Shown here in pieces: positions 19,092-28,108 of a DNA stretch of 64,000 bases. Within the stretch, counting starts at the first letter, position 1; each line of letters starts with the position of its first letter. Below the pieces are notes generated by a model. It was not told where the DNA came from, did not search any database, and was given only the letters and a program-made list of their open reading frames with translations. The position numbers and the translations under genes were made by a program. The DNA comes from Myxococcus fulvus. GTDB lineage: Bacteria > Myxococcota > Myxococcia > Myxococcales > Myxococcaceae. Location of the stretch: positions 930,001 to 994,000 of the forward strand of contig NZ_FOIB01000001.1 of NCBI RefSeq assembly GCF_900111765.1, written 5' to 3'.

Positions 19092-22000
19092 TCACGATGA
19101 AGGAAGGTCCTCCAGCTCGGCCGGGCTCTCTTCTTCCATCAGCGCGAGCAGCGCTTCGCGAGGGCCTCCGGGAGCCCGGCGGACCAGGGAATCGAGGAGT
19201 CGTCCCTGCGCGCGCACGCGCTCACCGTGGGCGCGCATGGCCCCCAGCGCGTCGGGTTCCATGGACGGGCGGGACAGCACGTCGAGGTTGTGGAGCAGCT
19301 CTCGCCGGTTGCGTGGCGCGGTGAGGCTCGCGCTGACGCCTGGCTGCGAGAGGGAGTAGCGGTAGCAGTCCACAGCTGTCGGGAGGGGCGTGTCCTGGGG
19401 CTCGCCGGGAACGGGTTTGAGCAGGCGGCCGTAGCAGGTGGTGGTGAAGGTGAGGACGCCGGTGCCACGACGTTGGGCTTCGGGGAGGAAGGTGGACTCG
19501 GCGCCCGGGTGCGCGGCGCTGTGACGGGTCATCACCACGGGCCAGTCGTGTCGGTCGAGGGCCTCGCGCGCGAGGTCTCTCAGGTGCGTGGAGAAGCCGA
19601 AGGCGCGCAGCTTGCCCTCCGCGCGGAGTTGCTCGAGTACGGCGTGGTTCTCGTCCGAGAGGCGCTCGGGCGCGCGGACCCAGAAGAGCAGGAAGACGTC
19701 GAGCCAGGTGGTGCGCAGGCGGCGCAGCGCGGATTCCACGTCGCGTCGGATGGCGGCGGCGCCCGAGTGATAGGTGCCCGCGATGATGACGGACTGCTCG
19801 CGGGTGTTCCGGCCTCCGCGGAGGAACTGCGTCAGCGCGGCGTAGCGGGGCTCCCAGAAGAACGCGTCGATGCCGGCGTCGCGGGCCTCGAAGAAGGGCT
19901 CGCGCGTGGTGAGGTGCGCGCCGGAGAGGACGAGGGGAGAGACCGACAGGCCCGTGCGGCCGAGTGGACGTGCGCTGGCGCGTGGGACGAAGGGCCTTGG
20001 TGCGGGGCGCTCTCGGGGGCGCGAGGAGGAGGTGGGGCGCTGACGTGCCAGCTCGGGTTCGTCGGCGAAGAGGGGCTCGGGGAAGGTGAGCGCGAGGGCC
20101 CTCAGATGGGGGACGACGCGAGGGGACTCGGTGGTGCCGCCGAGGGACTCACGGAGTCGGGCGAAGGCGTCGTCGTCCGCGCGGCGCAAGCGCCATGTCC
20201 ACGCGGCGATGCGCAGGTCCACGGTGTCGTCGGTGGCGGGCTGGCGCAGGAGTGTGTCGAGGCGCGCGTCGAGCGTCTCGCAGGACTCCAGGGGCGAGGC
20301 CGCCGCCGTGCGGACCATGAGCTCGGTGTCGCGTGACAGGCGCAGGAGCGCGCGCAGTTGGGTGTCTCCGCTCTCGGGGGAGAGTTGCTCCGCGGCGCGG
20401 GCCCGCACCCACGGGTCCGGTGAGTCGCAGCAGGCGAGCGCCACGACGGTCTTGAGCGCTGGGGCTTCATTGCTCGCGGGCGAGCGCTGCTCAGCGGAGC
20501 GGGCTTGCATCCCCGCGCCAGGCGAACCCCTGCGTGTGGGCGCCTCGGTGGGTTGGCGCGCTGAAGGCTCATCGCTCTCAGCGGAGTGGGCGCGCATCCT
20601 TGGAGCAGGCGTACCGCTGCGTGTGAGCGCCTTTGTGGACTGGCGCGCGAGAGACTCATCGCTCTCGGTTGAGCGCGGCTCCGCGAAGCGGGCTCTCTTC
20701 CTGGGGGCTGAAGAACCGTTGCGTGCGAACTCTTCGGCGGACTGGGGCGTTGGGGTTTCGGCGCTCTCGGGTGAGAGATGGCTCGCAGTGGACCGGGGCG
20801 CTGGGGCTTCGTTGTCCTCTGCTCTGCTCTGCTCCGTGGCTCGGGCTCGCCTCCGCGCGGCAGTCGGACCATCGCGCCCAGGCTTCTCTTTGGACTGAAG
20901 CGCTGGGGCCTCACCGCTCTCGGGCGAGGGATGCCCCATGGCGCGGGTGCGCATCCATGTGTCTGGCGAGTCGCTGTGGGCGAGCGTCTCGGTCGCGGAG
21001 TCTCCGTTGTCGAGCTCGCGTGCGTGCGTGAGCAACAGCTCCAGCGCCTGGCGTCGCACCGTGGCGTCCGTGTCGTGGAGACAGACGTGAGCGGCGTTGT
21101 CCACGTCCAGCACGGCGGCTCGCAGCCACGGGTCTTCGTGAGCACGGGCCTGCTGCTGCTCCGCGTCGCTGAGCTCGCCCAGTGAGGACAATGCGGCCAG
21201 GGCCGTCGCGCTCGTTGTCGAGTCCTCGTCCCATGCGAACTGTCGGAGCATGTCGAGGTCCTGCTGATGGGCCGCGGCGGAGGCAACGGCCCTGCGCTCT
21301 CTCGAAGTCCGTGCCTTGGGCGCGAAGGCAATCAGCGCCTCGACGAAGTCGTCGAACGCGGCGCGGGCCTTGGGGCGCTGCTCCCACGCCGCGATGACCT
21401 CCTCGCGCACCGTCTCGTCCCCGTCATCGAGAGCGTTCAGCACGTCGCGACGATGCGTCGGAGCATGCACGAGCGCACCGAGCGCCGCGCGGCGATAGGC
21501 GGCATCCGGATGCGCCATCCAGGCGCGGAGCTGGGACACGGGGTCGTGGAGACCGTGCTTCACCGCGGTGAGCCCGGCCCACGCCAACGCACCGGGCCTG
21601 GGCTTCGGGAGGGATTCGAGGACTCTCTTCGCGAGCGTGACCTCATCCACCGGCGGTCGGTCGAGCAGCGCCTGCGCCTCATCGCGCGCATGGGGGACAC
21701 GCGGCTCGTCCAGCCAGCGCATCGCGAGACGGATGGCCTCGATGTCCTTCCGCTCCCTCAGTCGCCGACGCGCGAGTGCACGCAGGGGCTCATGCGGATC
21801 TCCCAGCCACTCCACCAGCTCGCGCGCCGGGACGGACTCGGCGGACCGTGCCTCCAGGCGCGCGGTCGTCACCGCCGGGTCCTCGCTGGAGAGGGGCTCG
21901 GCTCCTGGCACCACGACCGGAGCCGCGAGCGACGCGGGGAGCGTGGCTCCATCCCGAGCGCCCGTGTTCCACTCGGACTCCAGCCACGCCACCGCCGCGC

Positions 22001-22532
22001 GCACGGGTCCCTGGGGGTGTTTCGCCGCGGCCTGCTGGACCTCTCGCCGCAGGGCTTCGTTCTCCGCGCCCAGCCAGGCCAGGGCCTGCACCGACGCGTG
22101 ACGCACGCGCCAGAACGGGTCCTCCAGCGCCGCCAGCAACACCGCCACGGCGTCCGCCCCCGCGACGGAGGCCGAGGCGCGCACCGCGGCCCTCCGCACC
22201 CACCACACGGGCTCCTGCCGCACGGCCTTCGTCGCGGACGCGAGCAGGTCCTTCACGCCCAGTCGCGCGAGCGCGCGCCACGCCCTGTCCCGCACCATCG
22301 GCATGGGGTCTTCGAGCGACTCCAGGAGCGCGGCCGCGAAGCGTCCGTCCCTCGCGTCTCCCAGTCGCCTCGCGGCGATGGCGCGCACCTGCGCGTCCTC
22401 GTCCGTGAGCAGCGCCTGCCTCAGCGCGTAGCGCCCGTCGAGCCGTGAGACGTCGACGGTGCCTACCGCCTCGCGCCGCACCGTGACGTCCTCGTCGAGC
22501 AACCGCACGGCGGCCAGGTCCCAGTCGAGCAT
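19092..22532 (-). CDS. HEAT-repeat protein fused to a degenerate aldo/keto reductase domain
   Basis: 1146 residues. Residues 1 to about 510 are HEAT/PBS-lyase-like repeats (DEDAQVRAIAARRLGDARD; DPMPMVRDRAWRALARLG; DPFWRVRHASVQALAWLG). Residues about 515-690 are a low-complexity, Ser/Glu/Ala-rich set of decayed repeats. A normal HEAT unit returns near 690-770 (SPDPWVRARAAEQLSPESGD). From about 845 comes an aldo/keto reductase fold (PLGRTGLSVSPLVL, LEQLRAEGKLRAFGFSTHLRDL). Its catalytic positions look lost: the DTA..Y motif reads FFWEPRY, the Lys strand reads IIAGTYH, and the His motif reads LLFWVRAP. It therefore may not be an active reductase. It ends 23 bases before the retron a1 repeat on the same strand and could be co-transcribed with it. 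Confidence 0.8.
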   Translation of the reverse strand: MLDWDLAAVRLLDEDVTVRREAVGTVDVSRLDGRYALRQALLTDEDAQVRAIAARRLGDARDGRFAAALLESLEDPMPMVRDRAWRALARLGVKDLLASATKAVRQEPVWWVRRAAVRASASVAGADAVAVLLAALEDPFWRVRHASVQALAWLGAENEALRREVQQAAAKHPQGPVRAAVAWLESEWNTGARDGATLPASLAAPVVVPGAEPLSSEDPAVTTARLEARSAESVPARELVEWLGDPHEPLRALARRRLRERKDIEAIRLAMRWLDEPRVPHARDEAQALLDRPPVDEVTLAKRVLESLPKPRPGALAWAGLTAVKHGLHDPVSQLRAWMAHPDAAYRRAALGALVHAPTHRRDVLNALDDGDETVREEVIAAWEQRPKARAAFDDFVEALIAFAPKARTSRERRAVASAAAHQQDLDMLRQFAWDEDSTTSATALAALSSLGELSDAEQQQARAHEDPWLRAAVLDVDNAAHVCLHDTDATVRRQALELLLTHARELDNGDSATETLAHSDSPDTWMRTRAMGHPSPESGEAPALQSKEKPGRDGPTAARRRARATEQSRAEDNEAPAPRSTASHLSPESAETPTPQSAEEFARNGSSAPRKRARFAEPRSTESDESLARQSTKALTRSGTPAPRMRAHSAESDEPSARQPTEAPTRRGSPGAGMQARSAEQRSPASNEAPALKTVVALACCDSPDPWVRARAAEQLSPESGDTQLRALLRLSRDTELMVRTAAASPLESCETLDARLDTLLRQPATDDTVDLRIAAWTWRLRRADDDAFARLRESLGGTTESPRVVPHLRALALTFPEPLFADEPELARQRPTSSSRPRERPAPRPFVPRASARPLGRTGLSVSPLVLSGAHLTTREPFFEARDAGIDAFFWEPRYAALTQFLRGGRNTREQSVIIAGTYHSGAAAIRRDVESALRRLRTTWLDVFLLFWVRAPERLSDENHAVLEQLRAEGKLRAFGFSTHLRDLAREALDRHDWPVVMTRHSAAHPGAESTFLPEAQRRGTGVLTFTTTCYGRLLKPVPGEPQDTPLPTAVDCYRYSLSQPGVSASLTAPRNRRELLHNLDVLSRPSMEPDALGAMRAHGERVRAQGRLLDSLVRRAPGGPREALLALMEEESPAELEDLPSS

Positions 22533-22569
22533 CGCCCGCGGACTCTATGCGCCCTGGTACACTGCGGAC

Positions 22570-23202
22570 ATGCCCGACATGCTGGCCATCATCAGCAAGG
22601 CGATTTTCGAGAAGGAGGCCGCCGGCCTGTCTCCCGGCAAGGTGCTGCCCACGGACCGCTATCGCAGTCAGAGCAAGCACCTGGCCCCGCTCGAGAATGG
22701 CGGGCGCCTCTTCCTCGTCACCGTGCGTCCCCCGGACGAGGCCCTGTGGCTCGTCGCCGTGCTCGAAGGGCTGTCCCTGGATGACGACGGCTGGGTGGGC
22801 CGCAAGAACCGCGTGCCCATCACCGACGTCTCCACCGCCATCCCCAAGCTGCGCTTCGAGTCCGGCAAGGGAATCCAGGCCGCGAAGGGCGCGCTGGGCA
22901 TGTCGCTCCAGACGCCGCGCACGCTCACCGCCGAGGACGCGGAGCTGCTCCTCTCCAGCGCGGGCGGAGGTCCCCTCAATCTCACCGCGCATCAAGAGGG
23001 CTCGGCCCTGCCGTGCTTGTGCAAGCGGTGCCTGCCCGCGAGCCAGGAGCACGCGGAGGCCCAGGGCATGCGCTTCGTCCGTGCCCAGGTCGAGACGGGC
23101 GGCAAGCTGCTCTACTACTGGATGCCCGAGGAGCTCACGAAGCAGGCGCGCGCGGTGTCCAACGCGGTTCGCGGCGCGCTCGTCGGACGGCTCGGGCCCT
23201 GA
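22570..23202 (+). CDS. Conserved hypothetical cytoplasmic protein
   Basis: 210 residues; I do not recognise the family. It opens MPDMLAIISKAIFEKEA and has a mixed alpha/beta look with a CLCKRC motif near residue 150 that could bind metal. There is no signal peptide or membrane segment. The start at 22570 lies 38 bases from the divergent HEAT/AKR gene, and a second ATG at 22579 is possible; neither has a clear ribosome site. High third-position GC and a regular composition support a real gene. Confidence 0.65.
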   Translation: MPDMLAIISKAIFEKEAAGLSPGKVLPTDRYRSQSKHLAPLENGGRLFLVTVRPPDEALWLVAVLEGLSLDDDGWVGRKNRVPITDVSTAIPKLRFESGKGIQAAKGALGMSLQTPRTLTAEDAELLLSSAGGGPLNLTAHQEGSALPCLCKRCLPASQEHAEAQGMRFVRAQVETGGKLLYYWMPEELTKQARAVSNAVRGALVGRLGP

Positions 23203-23211
23203 GTCGGGGCA

Positions 23212-23230
23212 GGGCGCTTCGTCCGCGCCC
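23212..23230. terminator. Short hairpin after the 22570-23202 gene
   Basis: A 6-bp GGGCGC/GCGCCC stem with a 7-base loop lies 10 bases after the stop, between convergent genes. No T-tract follows. The rest of the 171-base gap (23203-23373) shows nothing else. Confidence 0.35.
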
Positions 23231-23373
23231 AGCGCTGACTCTCGAGGCGCGCCGCGGTCCGCCAGCTCCCCGCGCGCCGTGCATGACGCGTCATCCGGCG
23301 CCGACGCGGAGCAATGCGTGCGCTCATCGCCATCGTCGCGGCTCGGAGGGGCGATATCCCCTCGCCCGTGTGA

Positions 23374-23994
23374 CTACGGCTTCGCGTCCGGAGCGGACAG
23401 CTCGGAGCCGATCTGCCGCCACTCCTGCGCGTAGGCGCCGCGGGTGAACGAGCGCAGGTCGTCGCTCGTCACGGTGCCTCGCGCCATCGCGGTGTCGAGC
23501 GCGCGGACGACGGCGGCCCGGTGCGGCTGCTCGACGTACGGGTTGCCCTCGCGGAACACCTCGCCGAAGAGCGACTCCAGCCGGCCGTCCTGCTTCAGCC
23601 GCTCCACGATGCGGGCCTGGGAGGCGGGCTCGTCCGCGTGCGCGTGCAGCATCGCGGAGGCCATGCCGCCCTGCGCGTCCGCGTCGGAGAACTCCGAGAG
23701 CAGCTCCAGCTCCGCGTCCGCCCCGGCGATGGCCGAGGCCTCGGAGGAGGCGGGCGTCAGCGGGCCACCCCCCAACGCCACCGCCGGCGTGGCGCGAGGC
23801 GTCGGACGGCGGTCCGGCTCGAAGTCGCTGCGCCCCTGGAACGGACTCACCGCGCGAGTTGCCTGGGCGTCCTTCTTTCCGGGGTTCAGCTGCGCGCCCT
23901 TGTTGGCGGCGGAATCCGCCCGCTCCGTGCTGGAGCGCTCCGGCAGGGAGCTCTTCGGCGACGACGAACGGTTTCCACCATCAATGCGCGACAT
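23374..23994 (-). CDS. Hypothetical protein with disordered N-terminus
   Basis: 206 residues from the ATG at 23994, which has GGAG 7 bases upstream; the frame stays open to 24201 but without a ribosome site. The N-terminal half is Ser/Pro/Arg-rich and probably disordered. The C-terminal half is acidic and helical (LLSEFSDADAQGG, QARIVERLKQDGRLESLFGEVFREG, RSFTRGAYAQEWRQIGSEL). No domain is recognised. It could be a regulatory or structural cytoplasmic protein; its function is unknown. The 167 bases upstream to 24161 hold no visible feature. Confidence 0.6.
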   Translation of the reverse strand: MSRIDGGNRSSSPKSSLPERSSTERADSAANKGAQLNPGKKDAQATRAVSPFQGRSDFEPDRRPTPRATPAVALGGGPLTPASSEASAIAGADAELELLSEFSDADAQGGMASAMLHAHADEPASQARIVERLKQDGRLESLFGEVFREGNPYVEQPHRAAVVRALDTAMARGTVTSDDLRSFTRGAYAQEWRQIGSELSAPDAKP

Positions 23995-24161
23995 GCGTGC
24001 GCTCCAGGAAGACTGCGAGCCGGTGCTGACATGGCTCCGGGAAGTCTCAAGGAAGTTATCGGACGCCCCCGGCGCCAGTTGCGTCCAGCCCGAAGGTGGC
24101 TCTTCCGTCGACTGTGCGCGAGTCGAATGACCACCTGTAGACAATCCAATTCGTTCAGCAA

Positions 24162-25226
24162 CTACCGGCGTTTGGCGGCGGGGGTGGGAGGGAACAGGCA
24201 CTCCAGCCCACGCACCAGGTCATCCCGCCAGGCCGTGTAGTTGTGACCTCCGCTGTACTCCCGGTACTCCACCCGGTGGCCGCTGGCCCTCAGCAGGGGG
24301 TCGATGCGCTGGTTTCCCTCCAGCAGCGCCTCGAACCGGCCGCAGCTCATCCACACCTCCAGCGGGCGGCGGGGCACCTGCCGCGCCAGGTCGAAGACGA
24401 CGAACTCGTGGTTTTCCACCACGAAGGCGCCCGACTGGGACAGCACCCGCCCGAAGGTCTCCGGCGCGCGCAGGCCGATGAAGAGCGACATCAGTCCGCC
24501 CAGCGACGAGCCCAGCACCCCATGGGCGCCGGGGTGGTGGCGCTCGTCCACCAGGGACAGGTGCTCGCGGGCCAGGGGCAGCACCTTCCACGCCAACAGG
24601 CCCACCGTGTACTCGCTGCACGCGTACTCCACGTCGCGCATGGGGCCGCCGTGGGAGACGAGCGCCAGGGCGATGGGGCTCATGCGGCCATCGGCGATGA
24701 GCGTGTCCACCAGCTCCGGCAGCCGCACGCGGCGCAGGTACTCCTCGCCGTCGAGCACCACCACCAGCGGCACGGGCCCCTTCGTCGGCGGGGCGTACAG
24801 GTGCACGGTGCGCTGACCCGTCAGGCCCGTGTCGGACATGTCCACGCGGTGCCGGGTGACGCGGCCGCGGGGGATGCCTCGGGGCCTTCGCGAGGGCAGG
24901 GCGGGCCCACCGTCGGGCATGTAGAAGACGTGGTTGCTCTCGCCGAAGCCGTTGTCGGAGACGCGCGCGTTGAAGTCGTCGCGCACCCGACGACCCTTCG
25001 CGTCGAACAGCGCGTACTCCACATAGGCGTCCCGGGGCAGCGCCAGCGAGCGCTTCCACAAGCCGGGGCCCGCGCGCTCCAGTGGCAGCGGCTCGCCCTT
25101 CCAGTCCTGGAAGTCTCCCTGGACGAAGACGGGCCCGCGCCCGCGCCACACGAAGGTGGCGGTGTCGCCGATGATGACGGGTGTCCCTTCCGCTCGCGCT
25201 CGCGCTTCCAGCTCCCTGGCATCCAT
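24162..25226 (-). CDS. Enterochelin-esterase-like hydrolase with N-terminal beta-sandwich
   Basis: 354 residues from the ATG at 25226 (MDARELEARARAEG); the extension to 25286 is unlikely. Residues about 15-100 form a CBM48/E-set-like sandwich (VFVQGDFQDWKGEPLPLERAGPG), as found at the front of Fes-type esterases and glycan-related proteins. The esterase domain has VVVLDGEEYLRR, the nucleophile elbow GSSLGG (with VLSQSGAF after it), and a C-terminal His in YSGGHNYTAW. There is no signal peptide. Family members hydrolyse siderophore esters or other esters; no siderophore genes are nearby. It is divergent from the membrane protein gene at 25316. Confidence 0.85.
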   Translation of the reverse strand: MDARELEARARAEGTPVIIGDTATFVWRGRGPVFVQGDFQDWKGEPLPLERAGPGLWKRSLALPRDAYVEYALFDAKGRRVRDDFNARVSDNGFGESNHVFYMPDGGPALPSRRPRGIPRGRVTRHRVDMSDTGLTGQRTVHLYAPPTKGPVPLVVVLDGEEYLRRVRLPELVDTLIADGRMSPIALALVSHGGPMRDVEYACSEYTVGLLAWKVLPLAREHLSLVDERHHPGAHGVLGSSLGGLMSLFIGLRAPETFGRVLSQSGAFVVENHEFVVFDLARQVPRRPLEVWMSCGRFEALLEGNQRIDPLLRASGHRVEYREYSGGHNYTAWRDDLVRGLECLFPPTPAAKRR

Positions 25227-25315
25227 CCCGCCAAGATAGATGACGGCGCTCCTGATGGAAGTGAGGCGTAGGAGGCGCGCTATCATCCCCGCGCCCTTCC
25301 TCGAGTCCGGAGTCC

Positions 25316-27187
25316 ATGAGCGCCCTCACGTCCAGCGACCCACCGCTCCTCCGCTCCTCCGCCGACCGGGAGCTGGCGTTGACCTGCGGACTCATCGTGG
25401 CGGCGGTGGCGGCGGGCGCGTACCACTGCGGCTACCTCGCCACGCCCGTGGTGGACGACGCCGCCATCTCCATCGCCTACGGGCACAGCTTCTTCGAGGG
25501 AGCGGGGTGGCGCGTCACGCCCCACTCGCAGCCCGTGGAGGGCTTCTCGAATCCCCTCTGGACGCTGCTGCTGGGATTGAGCCGTCCCCTGGGCTTCGCG
25601 CCCGAGCCGTATGCGCACACGCTGGGCATCATCCTGGGCCTCCTGGCGCTGCCCCTCTTCGCGCTCTGGGGCCCCATCTCCGCGCGCCGTCTTCCCCGGT
25701 TGGAGGACGTCGCGGCGCCCTGGGTGGCCGCGACCAGCCCGACCTACCTGACGTGGATCTCCAGCGGCATGGAGACCGGACTCCAGTCACTGCTGCTGGC
25801 CACGGCCGGCGTGCTGCTCCTGCGCGAGCTGCGCACGGGTCGGGGCGCGAGCGTGGGGCTGGCCCTGGCGTTGCTGTGCCTCACCCGCCCCGAGGGCGTC
25901 CTCTACGTGGTGGGCGCCGGCCTCCTGTGGCTGGCGCACCAGGCGCTGGAGCGTCGTTGGGCGGGACGACAGGCGTTGGGCATCGCCTGCTGGGTGTTGG
26001 CGCTGGTGGGCGGATGGTACGTGGTGCGGTGGGCCTACTTCGCGGACCTGTTCCCGAACACCTACTACGCCAAGCGCTTCTGGGAGCTCGACGGGAGCAG
26101 GTATGTGAAGGACTACCTGGCCATCATCCTCCCGCTGGCCTGGCTCGCGCTGGTGGGCATCGTGCTGGGGGGATTGGGCGGTGTGGCCTCCGCGAGGAGC
26201 GCGGCGCTGGGCGCGCTCTTCCTGGCCGCGGGTGGGTTCTTCGCGTGGCGCTCGGGAGACTGGATGCGCGAGTGGCGCTTCCTCGCGCCGCTGGTGCCCT
26301 TGCTGGGCGTGTGCATGGCGGCGGGGATGTCGGGCGTGCGCGCGCGTGCGACGGCGTTGGCCTCGCGCGGTGGACACTGGCGCTGGCCCGCGCGAATCGG
26401 AGTGGCCGCGGTGGGCGTGACGGTCCTCTGGGTGGCGGTGCCCGCCCTGCGCGCCGCGACGCTGCGCTCGCCCCGCATCAAGGCCGCCCCGGAGCTGCCC
26501 TTCCAGTACGTCGCCAGTCACTACGTGGGCGTGAAGCGGCGCGCCGCCGAGCTCGGCCAGCTCCGACCGCTGGTGGCCGCGCCGGACCTGGGCGGGCAGG
26601 CCATGGTGCTTCGCGACGCGGAGCTCATGGATGTGGCGGGGCTGGGCGACCGCGCCATCGCGTACCACTCGGGCAACGCGCCGGCCCTGGCCGACTACCT
26701 CCTGTCGGAGGGGCCGCCCTTCCTCCTCGACGCACACGGCCCGAGCCACTACCTGTCGAAGCTCCCCGATGTGATGCCGCGCTTCAGGCACATCGGCGGG
26801 ACGGAGTGGCAGCTCATCGGCCTGTCCGCCACGGAGGACCCGCGCTGCCCGGGAGGAAAGAGCGCGGCGCTGGCGCCGGACCGTGAGGCGCTGACGCACC
26901 TCCTCGAGCAGGACATCCAGGAGGGCGATGCGGAGCGGGGCCTGAAGCGCTGGCGCTGCGTGCTCACGTACAAGCCCGGGAGTCAGTTGCCGACGGATGA
27001 GGCGCGCGAGCGACTCGCGGACCTGGCCACGGAGCGCGCTGAGGCCCTGGAAGACGAAGGGCAGCGCCTCCCCGCGCTCCGGCTCTATTCGCTGGCCACC
27101 CTGCTGGACGAGGGCGATGCCCACCGTCGCAGGAAGACGGAGCTGCTGCGCGCCCAGGTGTTCCCACCACCGCCCTCCAGCGGCTGA
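25316..27187 (+). CDS. Polytopic membrane protein, GT-C glycosyltransferase-like
   Basis: 623 residues. The ATG at 25316 follows GGAG by about 5 bases. Roughly ten hydrophobic helices occupy residues 20-380. The first periplasmic loop has VVDDAAIS and the sequence PVEGFSNPLWTLLLG, matching polyprenyl-phosphate-sugar-dependent GT-C enzymes such as the mycobacterial arabinosyltransferase AftB, in which acidic residues in that loop are catalytic. The C-terminal 200 residues are soluble, with a helical TPR-like end. It probably moves a sugar from a lipid carrier to an envelope glycan; donor and acceptor are unknown. It converges on the gene ending at 27200 with a 12-base gap. Confidence 0.72.
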   Translation: MSALTSSDPPLLRSSADRELALTCGLIVAAVAAGAYHCGYLATPVVDDAAISIAYGHSFFEGAGWRVTPHSQPVEGFSNPLWTLLLGLSRPLGFAPEPYAHTLGIILGLLALPLFALWGPISARRLPRLEDVAAPWVAATSPTYLTWISSGMETGLQSLLLATAGVLLLRELRTGRGASVGLALALLCLTRPEGVLYVVGAGLLWLAHQALERRWAGRQALGIACWVLALVGGWYVVRWAYFADLFPNTYYAKRFWELDGSRYVKDYLAIILPLAWLALVGIVLGGLGGVASARSAALGALFLAAGGFFAWRSGDWMREWRFLAPLVPLLGVCMAAGMSGVRARATALASRGGHWRWPARIGVAAVGVTVLWVAVPALRAATLRSPRIKAAPELPFQYVASHYVGVKRRAAELGQLRPLVAAPDLGGQAMVLRDAELMDVAGLGDRAIAYHSGNAPALADYLLSEGPPFLLDAHGPSHYLSKLPDVMPRFRHIGGTEWQLIGLSATEDPRCPGGKSAALAPDREALTHLLEQDIQEGDAERGLKRWRCVLTYKPGSQLPTDEARERLADLATERAEALEDEGQRLPALRLYSLATLLDEGDAHRRRKTELLRAQVFPPPPSSG

Positions 27188-27199
27188 ACTCCGCGGCGC

Positions 27200-28108
27200 T
27201 CAGCCGAGCAGCTGCTTCAGCGCGCCTTCCAGCTCCGGGAAGCCGAACGCGAAGCCCGCCGCCTGGGCTCGCGCGGGCAACACCCGCTGGCCCTCGAGCA
27301 CCACCTTGGACATCTCCCCCAGCGCCGCCTTCACCATGAAGGCCGGGACATGCATCACGCTGGGGCGCCCCAGCGCGTGGCCCAGCGCGTGCGCGAAGGC
27401 CGCGTTCGTCACCGGCTCCGGCGCGGTGGCATTCACCGGCCCCTCCAGCTCCGGATGCGCCAGCGCGAACTGGATGAGCGCCCGCGCGTCGTCCAGGTGA
27501 ATCCAGCTCACGTACTGCTTGCCGCTGCCCACCGGGCCTCCGGCGCCCATGCGGAACGGCGGCAGCATCTTGTGCAGCGCGCCTCCGTCCGGGTGCAGCA
27601 CCATGCCCATGCGCACCACCGCCGTGGAAACTCCCGCCTCCGCGCGCGCCCGCAACGCCTCCGCCTCCCACGCCACGCACACCCGCGCGAGGAAGTCGTC
27701 GCCGGGCGCGCTGTCCTCCGTCAGGACTTGCGCCTCGCGCGCGCCGCCGTAGTAGCCGATGGCCGACGTGGACACGAAGCGCTTCACCGTGCCCGCGGCC
27801 TTCATCGTGTCCACCAGCACTCGCGTGCCCTGCACCCGGCTGTCGTGGATGCGCTGCTTCGCGTCCTTCGTCCACCGCTGCGCCACCGGCTCGCCCGCCA
27901 GGTGCACCACCGCGTCCACGCCCGCGAGCGCCTCGGGGCCCATCGCCGTCCGCCCGTCGAACACCGCCCCCGTCACCCCCGCGGGCAGCCGCTCCATCGC
28001 CCGGGCCACGTCCCGCGTGAGCACCTGGACCTGGTGGCCCTGACTCAACAAACCCTGGACAAGTCCCGGGCCCAGGAACCCCGTGGCCCCCGTCACCGCC
28101 ACCTTCAT
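27200..28108 (-). CDS. TIGR01777-family NAD(P)-dependent epimerase (YfcH/SDR39U1-like)
   Basis: 302 residues. The start at 28108 follows GGGAG by 7 bases and overlaps the upstream stop in ATGA. Extended SDR features: the nucleotide-binding GATGFLGPGLV at the N-terminus, VHLAGEPVAQRW, SAIGYYGG (containing the Tyr), RMGMVLHPDGGAL and YVSWIHLDD, all typical of the YfcH family. The C-terminal DUF1731-like segment (VPAFMVKAALGEMSKVVLEGQRVLP) is present, so it is full length. It acts as an oxidoreductase or epimerase on an unknown sugar or lipid substrate. It forms a two-gene operon with the redoxin-like gene upstream. Confidence 0.9.
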   Translation of the reverse strand: MKVAVTGATGFLGPGLVQGLLSQGHQVQVLTRDVARAMERLPAGVTGAVFDGRTAMGPEALAGVDAVVHLAGEPVAQRWTKDAKQRIHDSRVQGTRVLVDTMKAAGTVKRFVSTSAIGYYGGAREAQVLTEDSAPGDDFLARVCVAWEAEALRARAEAGVSTAVVRMGMVLHPDGGALHKMLPPFRMGAGGPVGSGKQYVSWIHLDDARALIQFALAHPELEGPVNATAPEPVTNAAFAHALGHALGRPSVMHVPAFMVKAALGEMSKVVLEGQRVLPARAQAAGFAFGFPELEGALKQLLG

